From: Bacilli bacterium
GTDB taxonomy: Bacteria; Bacillota_I; Bacilli_A; RFN20; CAG-826
Reading direction: 5' to 3'
NCBI GenBank assembly: GCA_017502465.1
Contig: JAFVUY010000166.1
Location: forward strand, 1-42,832
DNA length: 42,832 nt
Under the pieces are notes generated by a model. The model did no database searches. It was not told where the DNA came from and saw only the letters and a list, made by a program, of their open reading frames with translations. A program made the translations under genes and the position numbers. Shown here in pieces: positions 1-7,975 of this stretch. Positions within the stretch are counted from its first letter, which is position 1. Every line of letters begins with the position of its first letter.

Positions 1-470
1 AACAAGGCAGATTTCTCGCTTTGGTTAATTTTATCACTATTAGTGATAACAATAAGGAAATCGATATTGTTTTCTATACAGAATTGCAACATTTCTGTAT
101 CGTTTTCATTCATCTTCCTACGAGAATCTAATAATAACAACACCAATTTCAATCTTGGATTATCGTAAAGATAAGATGACATCATTTCGCCAAATAGAGC
201 GTCTAAATCAACACCACCTTTAGCAAAACCGTAGCCAGGAGCATCAACTAGCCAGAACTTACCATCGATATCAAAATAATTTAATAAGCGGGTATGTCCT
301 GGCTTAGAAGATGTAAAAGCTAGTTTTTTATTATCGCATAAAGCGTTAATAAGAGAGGATTTGCCAACATTAGATTTGCCACATATCAAAACCTCACTTA
401 AATTGCCTTTTGGAGCATCTTTTAAGTTAGGGCAAGATTTAACAAATGTAGCTTTTCTAAAATTGATCAT
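1..470 (-). CDS. engB: Ribosome biogenesis GTPase EngB/YsxC, 3' end missing at window edge
   Basis: Small TRAFAC-class GTPase needed for late assembly of the 50S subunit. The 156 codons present start MINFRKATFVKSCPN and show the G1 loop GKSNVGKSS at about residues 31-39, a G3 DAPGYGFAKGG segment and a G4-like TNSDK. About 40 C-terminal residues lie outside the window. The ATG is 2 nt after the lon stop codon, so it is almost certainly cotranscribed with tig and lon, as ysxC follows lonA in Bacillus. No Shine-Dalgarno sequence is visible before this ATG; the sequence there is only A and T, so translation may depend on coupling with lon. Identification is firm; only the C-terminus is unseen. 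Confidence 0.93.
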   Translation of the reverse strand, partial: MINFRKATFVKSCPNLKDAPKGNLSEVLICGKSNVGKSSLINALCDNKKLAFTSSKPGHTRLLNYFDIDGKFWLVDAPGYGFAKGGVDLDALFGEMMSSYLYDNPRLKLVLLLLDSRRKMNENDTEMLQFCIENNIDFLIVITNSDKINQSEKSAL

Positions 471-472
471 AA

Positions 473-2797
473 TTAATTTTTAATTAAAGCAACCTCTAAT
501 GCGTCGTCAACTCTTTCCATAAATTTGATTTTAAGTTTTTTCTTAACTTCATTTGGAAGATCTTTGACATCTTTTTCGTTTGCTTTTGGGACAACAATTG
601 TTTTGATACCACTTCTTAAAGCAGCGAGAGATTTTTCTCTAAGACCACCAATTGGAAGAGCGTGTCCTCTTAAAGTAACTTCGCCTGTCATAGCGACATT
701 GCTATCAACAGGAGTTTTAGTTAAACAAGAAATGATTGCAGTTGTAATAGCAACACCGGCACTTGGTCCATCTTTTGGAACAGCACCTTCAGGAACGTGA
801 ATGTGAATGTCATTTTCACTAAATAATGTTGCTTCGATTCCATATCTTTCAGCGTTCGCTCTAACATAGTCTAAGGCAATTGAACAACTTTCTTTCATAA
901 CATCGCCTAAATGACCCGTTAAGACTAATTGTCCTCTACCTTTGAAGTAATTTACTTCAATAGGTAAAATATCACCGCCATAACTTGTATAAGCTAAACC
1001 TGTAACAACACCAATTTGAGCCTTTGTTTCTTTCTTGGAATCATCGAAAATTTCCTTTTCTAAATATTCCCTAACTTTATCATTATCGATAACGATAGAT
1101 TTAATAGATGGATCTTTAACGATGGCGACCGCAACTTTTCTTAAGCATGCGGCAATTTTACGTTCTAATTCACGGACACCAGCTTCTCTTGTATATCTAC
1201 GAATAATATATGTAATAGCAGAATCAGTGAATTCAACTTGTTCTTTTTTCAAACCGTTTAATTCGATTTGTTTACTAACTAAGTGCCCTTTAGCGATTTG
1301 AACTTTTTCTAATTCTGTATATGAAGGAATTTCAATAAGTTCTAATCTATCTCTAAGAGGTCCTGGAATATTTTCTAAATAGTTTGCAGTACAAACAAAC
1401 AAAACGTCGCTTAAGTCGTATGGCTCTTCAACATAATTGTCATTAAAAGCCGTATTTTGTTCTGGATCTAAAACCTCTAACATAGCACTTGCTGGATCAC
1501 CTTTATAAGATGAGGCGAGTTTATCTATTTCATCTAATAAGAATACAGGGTTAACAACTCCTGCTTTCTTCATACCGGAAATAATACGACCTGGCATAGA
1601 ACCAACATAGGTTCTTCTATGACCACGAATTTCTGCTTCATCTGAAATACCACCTAAAGATGCCTTAAAGAATTTTCTTCCTAAAGCTCTAGCGATACTT
1701 TTACCAAGTGACGTTTTACCACAACCAGGTGGACCATAAAAACATAAGATTGGAGATTTTAAGTTTCCTGTTAATTTTTTGACCGCTAAATATTCGATAA
1801 TACGTTTTTTAGCTTGCTCAAGACCATAATGGTCTTCGTCTAAAATCTTTTCAACGTGACTAAGGTCATCGCAATCTTCGGTTTTTTGATACCAAGGTAT
1901 TGCAAGTAATGTATCAATATAGTTTTGAATTAAAGCAGCTTCTAATGAACCATTAGGCATCATTTCGTATTTCTTTAATTCGTTTTTGATTTTAGTTTTG
2001 ATGTTTTCAGGGAAAGGCTCTTTTTCAAGTCTTTCTCTAATGTTATCAGGGTCGTGTGAATCATCAGTTTGATCACCTAATTCTTTTTTAACAGCTTTAA
2101 GTTTTTCTCTTAAGAAATATTCTTTTTGAGATTTTTCTGCCGATTCACGAATTGTAGCTTGGATTCTTTCTTCGATTTCGTCTTTTTCTTTTTCACCATT
2201 AAGAATCGCTAAAACTCTTTGAGCAAGCTCAACAGCGTCTTTTGATTCTAAAACTTCTTGTTTTCTATCAGTGCTTAAAGAAATGTTAGCTGCAAGCATA
2301 AAGCACAAACTGATTGCTTTATCTGTTTTAGTTAAGGCGTTGCCGATATTTCTTGGGAAAGAACGAACTACTGATGGCATTTTTTCAAGCTCGTTTGTAA
2401 GCATATCAAGTATAACTTGATTTGTTGTTTCATCTGGTTCAGAAACGTTATTTACATGAGCTTGTGCAACAAAATATCCATCGTTTTTAGTTAGTGCTGT
2501 AATTTCAACTCTTTCTAAAGGTTCAATTCTAATTTTAATTCCATCTGGTCTATCACTTGCAGATGTAATTCTACAAAGGGTGCCAAATTTATGAATTGAA
2601 TCAAAATCCGGAGTTTCAATATCAGGATTGATTTGAGCTGTAACGATAATTAAAGAGTTAGCGCCGCTACGTGATGCTTTAAAAGCATTAATTGTAAAAC
2701 TTCTGCCAGCATCGATCATTTGAGGATTATTAGGATAAACAACAAGTCCTCTAGTAATAAGCACAGGAAGGGTAAGAGATTCAATTTTATCTTGCAT
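473..2797 (-). CDS. lon: ATP-dependent Lon protease (LonA type)
   Basis: Cytosolic AAA+ serine protease that degrades misfolded and regulatory proteins. The 774 residues comprise a LAN substrate-binding domain (about 10-205), a helical linker, an AAA+ module with Walker A GPPGCGKT at 355-362 and Walker B FLLDEID near 419-425, and a protease domain. The catalytic Ser679 in DGPSAG and Lys722 in GGLREKS fall at the same numbers as in the E. coli enzyme. There is no N-terminal membrane segment, so this is LonA and not LonB. The start is supported by AAGGAGAG 7 nt upstream. It lies 35 nt after tig and 2 nt before engB. Compared with the Bacillus tig-clpX-lonB-lonA-ysxC order, clpX and lonB are absent here. 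Confidence 0.98.
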   Translation of the reverse strand: MQDKIESLTLPVLITRGLVVYPNNPQMIDAGRSFTINAFKASRSGANSLIIVTAQINPDIETPDFDSIHKFGTLCRITSASDRPDGIKIRIEPLERVEITALTKNDGYFVAQAHVNNVSEPDETTNQVILDMLTNELEKMPSVVRSFPRNIGNALTKTDKAISLCFMLAANISLSTDRKQEVLESKDAVELAQRVLAILNGEKEKDEIEERIQATIRESAEKSQKEYFLREKLKAVKKELGDQTDDSHDPDNIRERLEKEPFPENIKTKIKNELKKYEMMPNGSLEAALIQNYIDTLLAIPWYQKTEDCDDLSHVEKILDEDHYGLEQAKKRIIEYLAVKKLTGNLKSPILCFYGPPGCGKTSLGKSIARALGRKFFKASLGGISDEAEIRGHRRTYVGSMPGRIISGMKKAGVVNPVFLLDEIDKLASSYKGDPASAMLEVLDPEQNTAFNDNYVEEPYDLSDVLFVCTANYLENIPGPLRDRLELIEIPSYTELEKVQIAKGHLVSKQIELNGLKKEQVEFTDSAITYIIRRYTREAGVRELERKIAACLRKVAVAIVKDPSIKSIVIDNDKVREYLEKEIFDDSKKETKAQIGVVTGLAYTSYGGDILPIEVNYFKGRGQLVLTGHLGDVMKESCSIALDYVRANAERYGIEATLFSENDIHIHVPEGAVPKDGPSAGVAITTAIISCLTKTPVDSNVAMTGEVTLRGHALPIGGLREKSLAALRSGIKTIVVPKANEKDVKDLPNEVKKKLKIKFMERVDDALEVALIKN

Positions 2798-2832
2798 AAC
2801 ACCACTCTCCTTTCTTTAATAAATAAAATTTA

Positions 2833-4107
2833 TTAATTGTTGTGTTCGTATAAATAGTCTTCAACTCTTTGCATTTTGAGATTGTGTTTGAATTCATCAG
2901 CTTGAGGCGCTAATGCTTTCTTAACATCTTCAATTTTCATTTTGTATTGATCAGCGATTTTTGCATATTCGAATTCAACTTCTTCATCGGTGACTTGCAT
3001 TTGTTCTTTTGTAGCGACTGCGTCCATGATGAAGTAGTTACGTGCATCTCTTTCTGCATCTTCGCGGATTTTTGCGATAAATTGTTCTTCTGTTTGTCCG
3101 ACAATTTGTAAATATTGTTCTAATGTAAGGCCAGATTGTGACATACGGTTAACAATCTCTTTTTTGCTACCTTCGACTTGGTTATCAATGATTTCTGTTG
3201 GGATAGCAATTTTTGAACCTTCGGCAATTTTTTCAAGAAGTTTGCCGAAATATGTGCTTCTTGCTTTGCGTGTTTTTTCAGCTTTGATTTCTTCTGCTTT
3301 GTGAGCACGAAGCGCCTCAACTGTTTCAACGCCTTCAATTTTTAATTCAGCAACGAATTCTTCATTTAATTCTGGAAGTGATTTTGTTTTAACTTCATGG
3401 ACAACACAGTGGAAAACTGCGTCTTTATCTTTGAGAGATTCATGATATTCATGTGGGAATGTGACGCTAACGTCAACTTCTTCGCCCGCTGTTTTACCAA
3501 CTAATTGTTCTTCGAAGCCTGGGATAAATGTGTGGCTACCTAATTCTAATTCGTAGTTTTGGGCTGTTCCGCCATCAAAGACTTCGCCATTAACTCTTCC
3601 TTCAAAATCGATAACAACTGTATCACCTAATTCAGAAGCGCCTTCTTTTAAGACTAAGGAAGCACTTTGTTTGACTAATTCATTGATAGCAGCATCAATT
3701 TCTTCTTCACTAACTGTGACTTCTTCTTTGCCAACTTCTAAACCTGTGTATTGACCTAATTCAACTTCTGGAGCTGTAACGACAACGAATTTAACTTCTA
3801 ATTCAACATCGCTTAATTTTGTAACATCAACCTTTGGTTGAGCGAATGGTCTAATGTTTTCTTCAGTTAAAACTTCTCTATAAAGTTCTGGTAATAAAGC
3901 ATTAATAGCATTATCCATAACTTCAACTTGGTTAACTTTGTCTTTAACTAAATTTGCTGGAGCTTTGCCTTTTCTAAAACCTGCAACTGTAACATTGGCG
4001 GCAAGTTTGTCGAATGCTTTCTTTTGGGCATCTTTCCATGTTTTTTCATCAACAGTGACAATAATTTCTGTATGACAATTTTCTAATTTTGTTACTTTAC
4101 GTTCCAT
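2833..4107 (-). CDS. tig: Trigger factor, ribosome-bound chaperone
   Basis: Chaperone that meets nascent chains at the ribosome exit tunnel. The 424 residues match the normal family length. The N-terminal ribosome-docking loop is GFRKGKAP (about 43-50). A PPIase (FKBP-like) domain follows, with the run GDTVVIDFEGRVNGEVFDGG at about 160-180, and then a long helical C-terminal domain. The start codon follows a strong GGAGG. It is the first gene of the tig-lon-engB unit. A consensus-like promoter overlapped by a 16-bp palindrome lies just upstream (4145-4173), so expression of this chaperone and protease pair may be controlled there. Confidence 0.97.
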   Translation of the reverse strand: MERKVTKLENCHTEIIVTVDEKTWKDAQKKAFDKLAANVTVAGFRKGKAPANLVKDKVNQVEVMDNAINALLPELYREVLTEENIRPFAQPKVDVTKLSDVELEVKFVVVTAPEVELGQYTGLEVGKEEVTVSEEEIDAAINELVKQSASLVLKEGASELGDTVVIDFEGRVNGEVFDGGTAQNYELELGSHTFIPGFEEQLVGKTAGEEVDVSVTFPHEYHESLKDKDAVFHCVVHEVKTKSLPELNEEFVAELKIEGVETVEALRAHKAEEIKAEKTRKARSTYFGKLLEKIAEGSKIAIPTEIIDNQVEGSKKEIVNRMSQSGLTLEQYLQIVGQTEEQFIAKIREDAERDARNYFIMDAVATKEQMQVTDEEVEFEYAKIADQYKMKIEDVKKALAPQADEFKHNLKMQRVEDYLYEHNN

Positions 4108-4144
4108 AAATTTTTATTCCTCCATAAAAACGTGTACGATTTGA

Positions 4145-4173
4145 ATTATAAACTAGTTTATAGCCGCATTCAA
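4145..4173 (-). promoter_or_regulatory. Promoter of tig-lon-engB with embedded 16-bp palindrome
   Basis: On the minus strand, -35 TTGAAT (4168-4173), a 17-nt spacer and -10 TATAAT (4145-4150), giving a leader of about 30 nt to the tig ATG. The perfect palindrome TATAAACTAGTTTATA (4147-4162) covers part of the -10 box and most of the spacer, where a dimeric repressor could act. The promoter is well supported; an operator role is inferred from symmetry alone. Confidence 0.75.
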
Positions 4174-4233
4174 GAAAAACGCGCGCAAAAAAAGAATTAA
4201 ATGAACCTTTAACGATTATTTGGAAATATTTGA

Positions 4234-5145
4234 TTAGAAGTCCGACAAAATTGTATTGAAACAACCAACCTTATCATTGAGCGCTTCAAAAGAAATGTTG
4301 TGATTAAGGGCTAATTTATAAATATCCACTTCTTGCATAATAGCTTTTTTAGCAATTGCGTAAATTGCAAACAGCGAAACTTTATCGCTTAATTCAATTT
4401 TGCTAGGAAATTTATACATAGATATCGAAGAATAAATATTCAAAAAAGTATTAGTAAAAGTTACATCCTTTTCTAAAGAAAAGCAAAATTTCTCTAACTC
4501 CTTCATTTCGTCTTTAATAAATGGCTGTTTGATTTTTGATGGGTTAATTCTAATAACTTTTCCCTCGCTGTTAAAATCAATCTCTTGATCAAACTTTTGT
4601 TCAACTAAAAACATAAGTAAGAAGGACCTAATACTTTGTTTTTCTCCTTTTAACAAAATTGTTTTAATCTCTTTAAGAAATTTCAAATAATAGCCGTCTT
4701 TTATCTTTTCGATAGCCATAAATAAATTATTTATCTCATTACTCAATAATGCTTTTTTGATGTCATCATCAGAGAAGTCTATGCTGCCAGACTTGTACGT
4801 CTCCTTCATAGTTTCTCTAATTTTTGTAGGAATTGAGGATATTTTTTCTTCAACAACTTGTGAGTGATATGGAAGCTCTTTGTAATAATCATAGGCAAGA
4901 TACGCATCATCAAATCGTTCCGCTAAAAGCAAAATATCGATGTGCAAGTCTATCAATAATCCTAAAGAGGAAGCCTCTAAAACATTTTTGTTTTTTTGAA
5001 TAACCTCAATTGCTTCAGAAAATTTCGCTAACGATCCAAGAGCAATAATACGATAAAAAAGAGATTCAGCATCAGAACAATTTTCAGTAGCTTTTATCAC
5101 TAAATTGTATTGTTTTTTATCTATTAAAGTCTTTAAAGAATCCAT
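4234..5145 (-). CDS. Uncharacterised all-helical (TPR-like) protein
   Basis: 303 residues, predicted cytosolic, with no signal peptide and no membrane span. The N-terminal ~110 residues look like paired helices of the tetratricopeptide type, for example around YNLVIKATENCSDAESLFYR and FDDAYLAYDYYKELP. The remainder is also helix-rich and charged. No catalytic motif is visible. The start is backed by AGGAG 7 nt upstream. A 3 x 11-bp tandem repeat lies between it and the preceding 79-residue gene. It is followed by the tig promoter with no clear terminator between. A scaffold or adaptor role is possible from the fold, but I cannot name a function. Confidence 0.8.
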   Translation of the reverse strand: MDSLKTLIDKKQYNLVIKATENCSDAESLFYRIIALGSLAKFSEAIEVIQKNKNVLEASSLGLLIDLHIDILLLAERFDDAYLAYDYYKELPYHSQVVEEKISSIPTKIRETMKETYKSGSIDFSDDDIKKALLSNEINNLFMAIEKIKDGYYLKFLKEIKTILLKGEKQSIRSFLLMFLVEQKFDQEIDFNSEGKVIRINPSKIKQPFIKDEMKELEKFCFSLEKDVTFTNTFLNIYSSISMYKFPSKIELSDKVSLFAIYAIAKKAIMQEVDIYKLALNHNISFEALNDKVGCFNTILSDF

Positions 5146-5162
5146 TTTTAATCTCCTGCGAA

Positions 5163-5195
5163 TTAGTATTATTTTAGTATATTTTTAGTATTATT
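5163..5195. repeat. Three tandem 11-bp units upstream of the helical-repeat gene
   Basis: Plus-strand units TTAGTATTATT (5163-5173), TTAGTATATTT (5174-5184) and TTAGTATTATT (5185-5195). Units 1 and 3 are identical. The block lies 18 nt upstream of the ATG at 5145. The 11-bp period is close to one helical turn. On the minus strand each unit contains an ATACTAA that could also serve as a poor -10. Confidence 0.85.
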
Positions 5196-5206
5196 TAATA
5201 TTTATA

Positions 5207-5446
5207 TTAATTCTTTTTAATCCCTACAACCTTTTCTTCAAGAATTCCTCTTACAATAGTAGGGCATTGACCAGCTATTTGGATATCGTAAGTAATCATA
5301 GGCATGCCATCGATATTTTTATAATAAATAGACCAAATCCACCCAAAATACAATTCATCTTTATAACGAAAATTGACATAATCTCCTTTTTTATATTTTG
5401 AATCGATTTGAGCAACAGCCTTTTTCTTTTTCTTAAAGAAACACAT
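5207..5446 (-). CDS. Conserved-looking small basic protein of unknown function (79 aa)
   Basis: The protein begins MCFFKKKKKAVAQIDSKYKK. A beta-rich segment follows (about 20-78) with YKKGDYVNFRY, LYFGWIWSIYY and GQCPTIVRGI, which could form a small SH3- or KOW-like barrel. There is no membrane segment. I chose the ATG at 5446 rather than an in-frame start at 5575 because AGAGG lies about 6 nt upstream of it, and the longer version would run through the terminator of the preceding lipoprotein gene. It has a possible -10 (TATAAT) of its own. The function is not recognised. Confidence 0.7.
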   Translation of the reverse strand: MCFFKKKKKAVAQIDSKYKKGDYVNFRYKDELYFGWIWSIYYKNIDGMPMITYDIQIAGQCPTIVRGILEEKVVGIKKN

Positions 5447-5465
5447 AAGATTTCCTCTACTAATT

Positions 5466-5471
5466 ATTATA
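5466..5471 (-). promoter_or_regulatory. Possible -10 box for the 79-aa gene
   Basis: TATAAT on the minus strand, 19 nt upstream of the ATG at 5446. No good -35 stands at 16-18 nt. A promoter is expected here because the upstream gene ends in an intrinsic terminator at 5554-5580. Confidence 0.4.
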
Positions 5472-5553
5472 ATTGTTTTGTCTTTAAACACGAAATGTTT
5501 ATTTATATAAAAATTTCTTTTTTGTAAGGTTTTCTCATTTAGTTCGTTTTTGT

Positions 5554-5580
5554 AAAAAAGGACTTTGCTTTGCAAAATCC
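5554..5580 (-). terminator. Rho-independent terminator after the lipoprotein gene
   Basis: Minus-strand stem GGATTTTGC / GCAAAGTCC (9 bp with one T-G wobble, AAA loop) followed directly by TTTTTT. It lies about 60 nt past the lipoprotein stop codon. Confidence 0.85.
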
Positions 5581-5638
5581 TTATTTTGTTTAGTTGTCTT
5601 AATGTAATGACGTTAAAGTATGATACTTAAAAGGTGAA

Positions 5639-7654
5639 TCAATCATTCCACTGATCATAATATTCAACGGTTCCACCTTTATTTATGAAACTATCGATAT
5701 CTAATCTTACTAATGATTCATAGCCAGAATATTCGCCTTGATAAACACCGTTACTATCAACATATAATCTGAAGTTGTAACCGGATTGATTGTTATTATA
5801 AGCATAGTAAGAATTTGTATAGATAATGGCCTCAACATTTCTATCGTAGATTCTTGGTAATACAGTATATGTTCCCGGTTTTAAAAAGATAGCGCGGTGA
5901 TAATCCACATATAACTGAGCCGTAAAATAATAATTATTATTTGAGGCAGTGCCAAACATTTCAGTACCGTATTCAACTCCACCAAGATAGAACTTATCAA
6001 TTCCCATTTTTGTATCAATATAATCTTTTGATGGTAAATAATTAGATGGGATATCAACTATAGTGTTACCGATATTATAAAATTTGACTATTTCATAGAA
6101 ATATCTATAACCAGTACTGATGGTCCTAGGGTGTTCCATCAAAACAGTAAATACACCATTATCAATAAACGGAATGCCAACATCCTTATAATAATCATCT
6201 CCGTCAATTCCTGCTAAAAATTCTCCATTTTCTCCTTTAATTAAAGAAGCAAAAGCTTCTGATGCGTAAGTATATGTAATTGTTTCTTTAAATGCTTGTT
6301 TTGGAAATTTAAGTGTAGTTCCTTGATTATATTCGTCATCAAATTCAAGATGAATAATGTCATTACCATTTTCTTTATAATAATCATAATAATTTGTCAG
6401 TTCGTAATTATATAACAAAAATGTATGCTGGAAGGCTTCTTTTCCATCAGAAGCGAATACATAACCGCTTGTGTGGCCTTCAAAAGTATCATCAAGTAAA
6501 TTAGTTGGAGCGTCATCATCAACGTGTTCAACATCATAGCTTCCCGCAAAGCTTTTCATGGTAAAATTGCCATTTTCTAAAGCATCATGAAGTTGATCCC
6601 ATTTCAAATTCTCATCAATAGTAAGAGGTGTTTTGGATGAATCAATACTTGCAGTAGCTGGAGTTATGATGGTTAAAGTCGCATATTTCTTGCTTAAATG
6701 ATTAATATCAGATTTAACTGTTGCTTCAATTTCATAAACACCAATATTTTTAAATGTGTTTGTTCCACTGGCATTTAAGCATTTATAAGTAATGGTAACT
6801 CCTGAAGGCGCGCCATCAACATAAACGCTATGATTTTGACCATCATAAATATAGGTTCTGCTATAAAAATAACCGGAATCGGTCAATTCAATTGGCGTAA
6901 TAGTTAATGTTGCTGTCAATGTAAGCGATTCATACCCTGTGCCAGAGAGTTTTGCGGTCACAGTATAAGAACCAGAATTAATTTTTCCGTTATTTGAATA
7001 AGTAACAGATACTCCGATTGGCAGTTCACCAGAGATCGCCAAAGAATGAGAATTTCCATCATATTGGAATTCTTTATCTTCAAAAGTAACGCCAGTTATT
7101 TGTTTGCCTGTGATACGCAATGTCGCAGTCTTAGTCATTGTTTCATAATTAGTGGCTTTTATTGTTGCAGTAACTATATAAGCTCCTACATCAGTTTTCC
7201 CATTATTTGAATAGGTCACGCTAGCAAAAGAAGGCGCCCCACTTACATAAATTGAATGAGCTTGACCGTCATATTCAAAAGTTCCATCACTAAAAGTGAT
7301 ATTTTCAAAAGAGGCTTTATTAATAGTTAAAGTCGCTGTTAATGTTTTATTGTTATATCCTTCTTTAGTTAATAGTGCGCTAGCGGTATATGTACCAGCG
7401 TCAATATGAGTTTCTCTTCCTGTATATGTTATTTGAGTTCCTTCTGGTGCTCCTCTAACTTCATCTAAGATATGAGATTCACCGTCATAAACTAAAGTTT
7501 TACTATCAAAAAAGACGTTTTCAAAATCCTTATAGATTGGCTCAATTGGAGTTGAATCAACTTCACTGCCTTGCTTATCTTCTTCACCCGAAGATACGCA
7601 TCCGGTGAGGACTAGTGCAAAAGATAATAAGATGATAGGAAGAGTCTTTTTCAT
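5639..7654 (-). CDS. Surface lipoprotein with four MBG-like beta repeats and a novel C-terminal region
   Basis: 671 residues, with signal peptide MKKTLPIILLSFALVLTGC and lipobox LTGC (Cys19 becomes the lipidated N-terminus). Four repeats of about 70 residues (near 43-112, 114-182, 187-252, 255-330) carry the pattern F-x-YDG-x-H-x-x-x-V-x-GAP-VTYSNNG-x-YxVTA-x-TATLTI. This is typical of MBG/YDG-type extracellular beta modules. The remaining ~340 residues are rich in Tyr, Asn and Asp; I cannot assign them. The start chosen is the ATG preceded by GAGGTG, not the one four codons earlier. The gene is monocistronic, with its own promoter and terminator. LspA, which would process it, is encoded at 13936-14580. 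Repeats of this kind commonly act as stalks, and binding of a host or environmental ligand is a guess. Confidence 0.88.
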   Translation of the reverse strand: MKKTLPIILLSFALVLTGCVSSGEEDKQGSEVDSTPIEPIYKDFENVFFDSKTLVYDGESHILDEVRGAPEGTQITYTGRETHIDAGTYTASALLTKEGYNNKTLTATLTINKASFENITFSDGTFEYDGQAHSIYVSGAPSFASVTYSNNGKTDVGAYIVTATIKATNYETMTKTATLRITGKQITGVTFEDKEFQYDGNSHSLAISGELPIGVSVTYSNNGKINSGSYTVTAKLSGTGYESLTLTATLTITPIELTDSGYFYSRTYIYDGQNHSVYVDGAPSGVTITYKCLNASGTNTFKNIGVYEIEATVKSDINHLSKKYATLTIITPATASIDSSKTPLTIDENLKWDQLHDALENGNFTMKSFAGSYDVEHVDDDAPTNLLDDTFEGHTSGYVFASDGKEAFQHTFLLYNYELTNYYDYYKENGNDIIHLEFDDEYNQGTTLKFPKQAFKETITYTYASEAFASLIKGENGEFLAGIDGDDYYKDVGIPFIDNGVFTVLMEHPRTISTGYRYFYEIVKFYNIGNTIVDIPSNYLPSKDYIDTKMGIDKFYLGGVEYGTEMFGTASNNNYYFTAQLYVDYHRAIFLKPGTYTVLPRIYDRNVEAIIYTNSYYAYNNNQSGYNFRLYVDSNGVYQGEYSGYESLVRLDIDSFINKGGTVEYYDQWND

Positions 7655-7679
7655 AGAGCACCTCAAAATTTCTATTTTT

Positions 7680-7708
7680 ATTTTAGCATAAAATACCGAA
7701 TCTATAAA
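7680..7708 (-). promoter_or_regulatory. Possible promoter of the lipoprotein gene
   Basis: Minus strand: -35-like TTTATA (7703-7708), 17 nt, extended -10 TGCTAAAAT with the hexamer at 7680-7685. The predicted leader is about 19 nt and contains the GAGGTG ribosome-binding site. Confidence 0.45.
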
Positions 7709-7738
7709 TGCTTACTGTAGTGTTAGGAGGATAATTCA

Positions 7739-7807
7739 ATGTGTTCGATAGTTCGAGTCTGGAAATCTTTTACTCTTACGCAACATTATACTATATATAA
7801 TATATAA
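7739..7807 (+). CDS. Candidate 22-residue small ORF
   Basis: A perfect AGGAGG (7725-7730) is followed after 8 nt by ATG and 22 codons (MCSIVRVWKSFTLTQHYTIY then NI) ending in TAA. It lies opposite the upstream region of the lipoprotein gene, between that gene and tRNA-Arg. There is no hydrophobic helix and no convincing promoter. The ribosome-binding site is better than those of many real genes here, but a chance match is quite possible. Confidence 0.25.
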   Translation: MCSIVRVWKSFTLTQHYTIYNI

Positions 7808-7839
7808 AAAAATAACACCCGGAAGTATCCAAAGTGTTA
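7806..7839 (-). terminator. Terminator of the tRNA-Arg transcript
   Basis: Minus strand: outer stem TAACAC/GTGTTA, inner GGA/TCC, followed by a run of seven T. It begins about 12 nt downstream of the tRNA CCA end. Confidence 0.75.
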
Positions 7840-7851
7840 CATTTTTTCCGA

Positions 7852-7928
<77 letters not shown>

Positions 7929-7946
7929 ATATATAAACGCTTTAAT

Positions 7947-7974
7947 ATATTAACACAGACAAAAGGTTTTTCAA
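7947..7974 (-). promoter_or_regulatory. Promoter of tRNA-Arg
   Basis: Minus strand: -35 TTGAAA (7969-7974), 16 nt, -10 TAATAT (7947-7952). Transcription would start about 12 nt upstream of the mature tRNA 5' end. It lies immediately after the uvrC stop codon. Confidence 0.65.
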
Positions 7975-7975
7975 A

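Noticed and set aside
4174..4233. Terminator between the helical-repeat gene and tig
   Set aside because: Only a 5-bp AT stem (TTAAA/TTTAA) before a T-rich run; too weak to call.
5447..5575. N-terminal extension of the 79-aa protein to an upstream start
   Set aside because: It would pass through a terminator, a -10 and the ribosome-binding site of the shorter start; codon content is AAA/TTT-rich filler.
5616..5628. Palindrome AAGTATGATACTT downstream of the lipoprotein gene
   Set aside because: Short and AT-rich, with a one-base centre; a real terminator lies just beyond it. Likely chance.
7741..7765. T-loop-like sequence (GTTCGAGTCTGG) suggesting a tRNA remnant
   Set aside because: No acceptor stem, D arm or anticodon arm can be folded around it on either strand.
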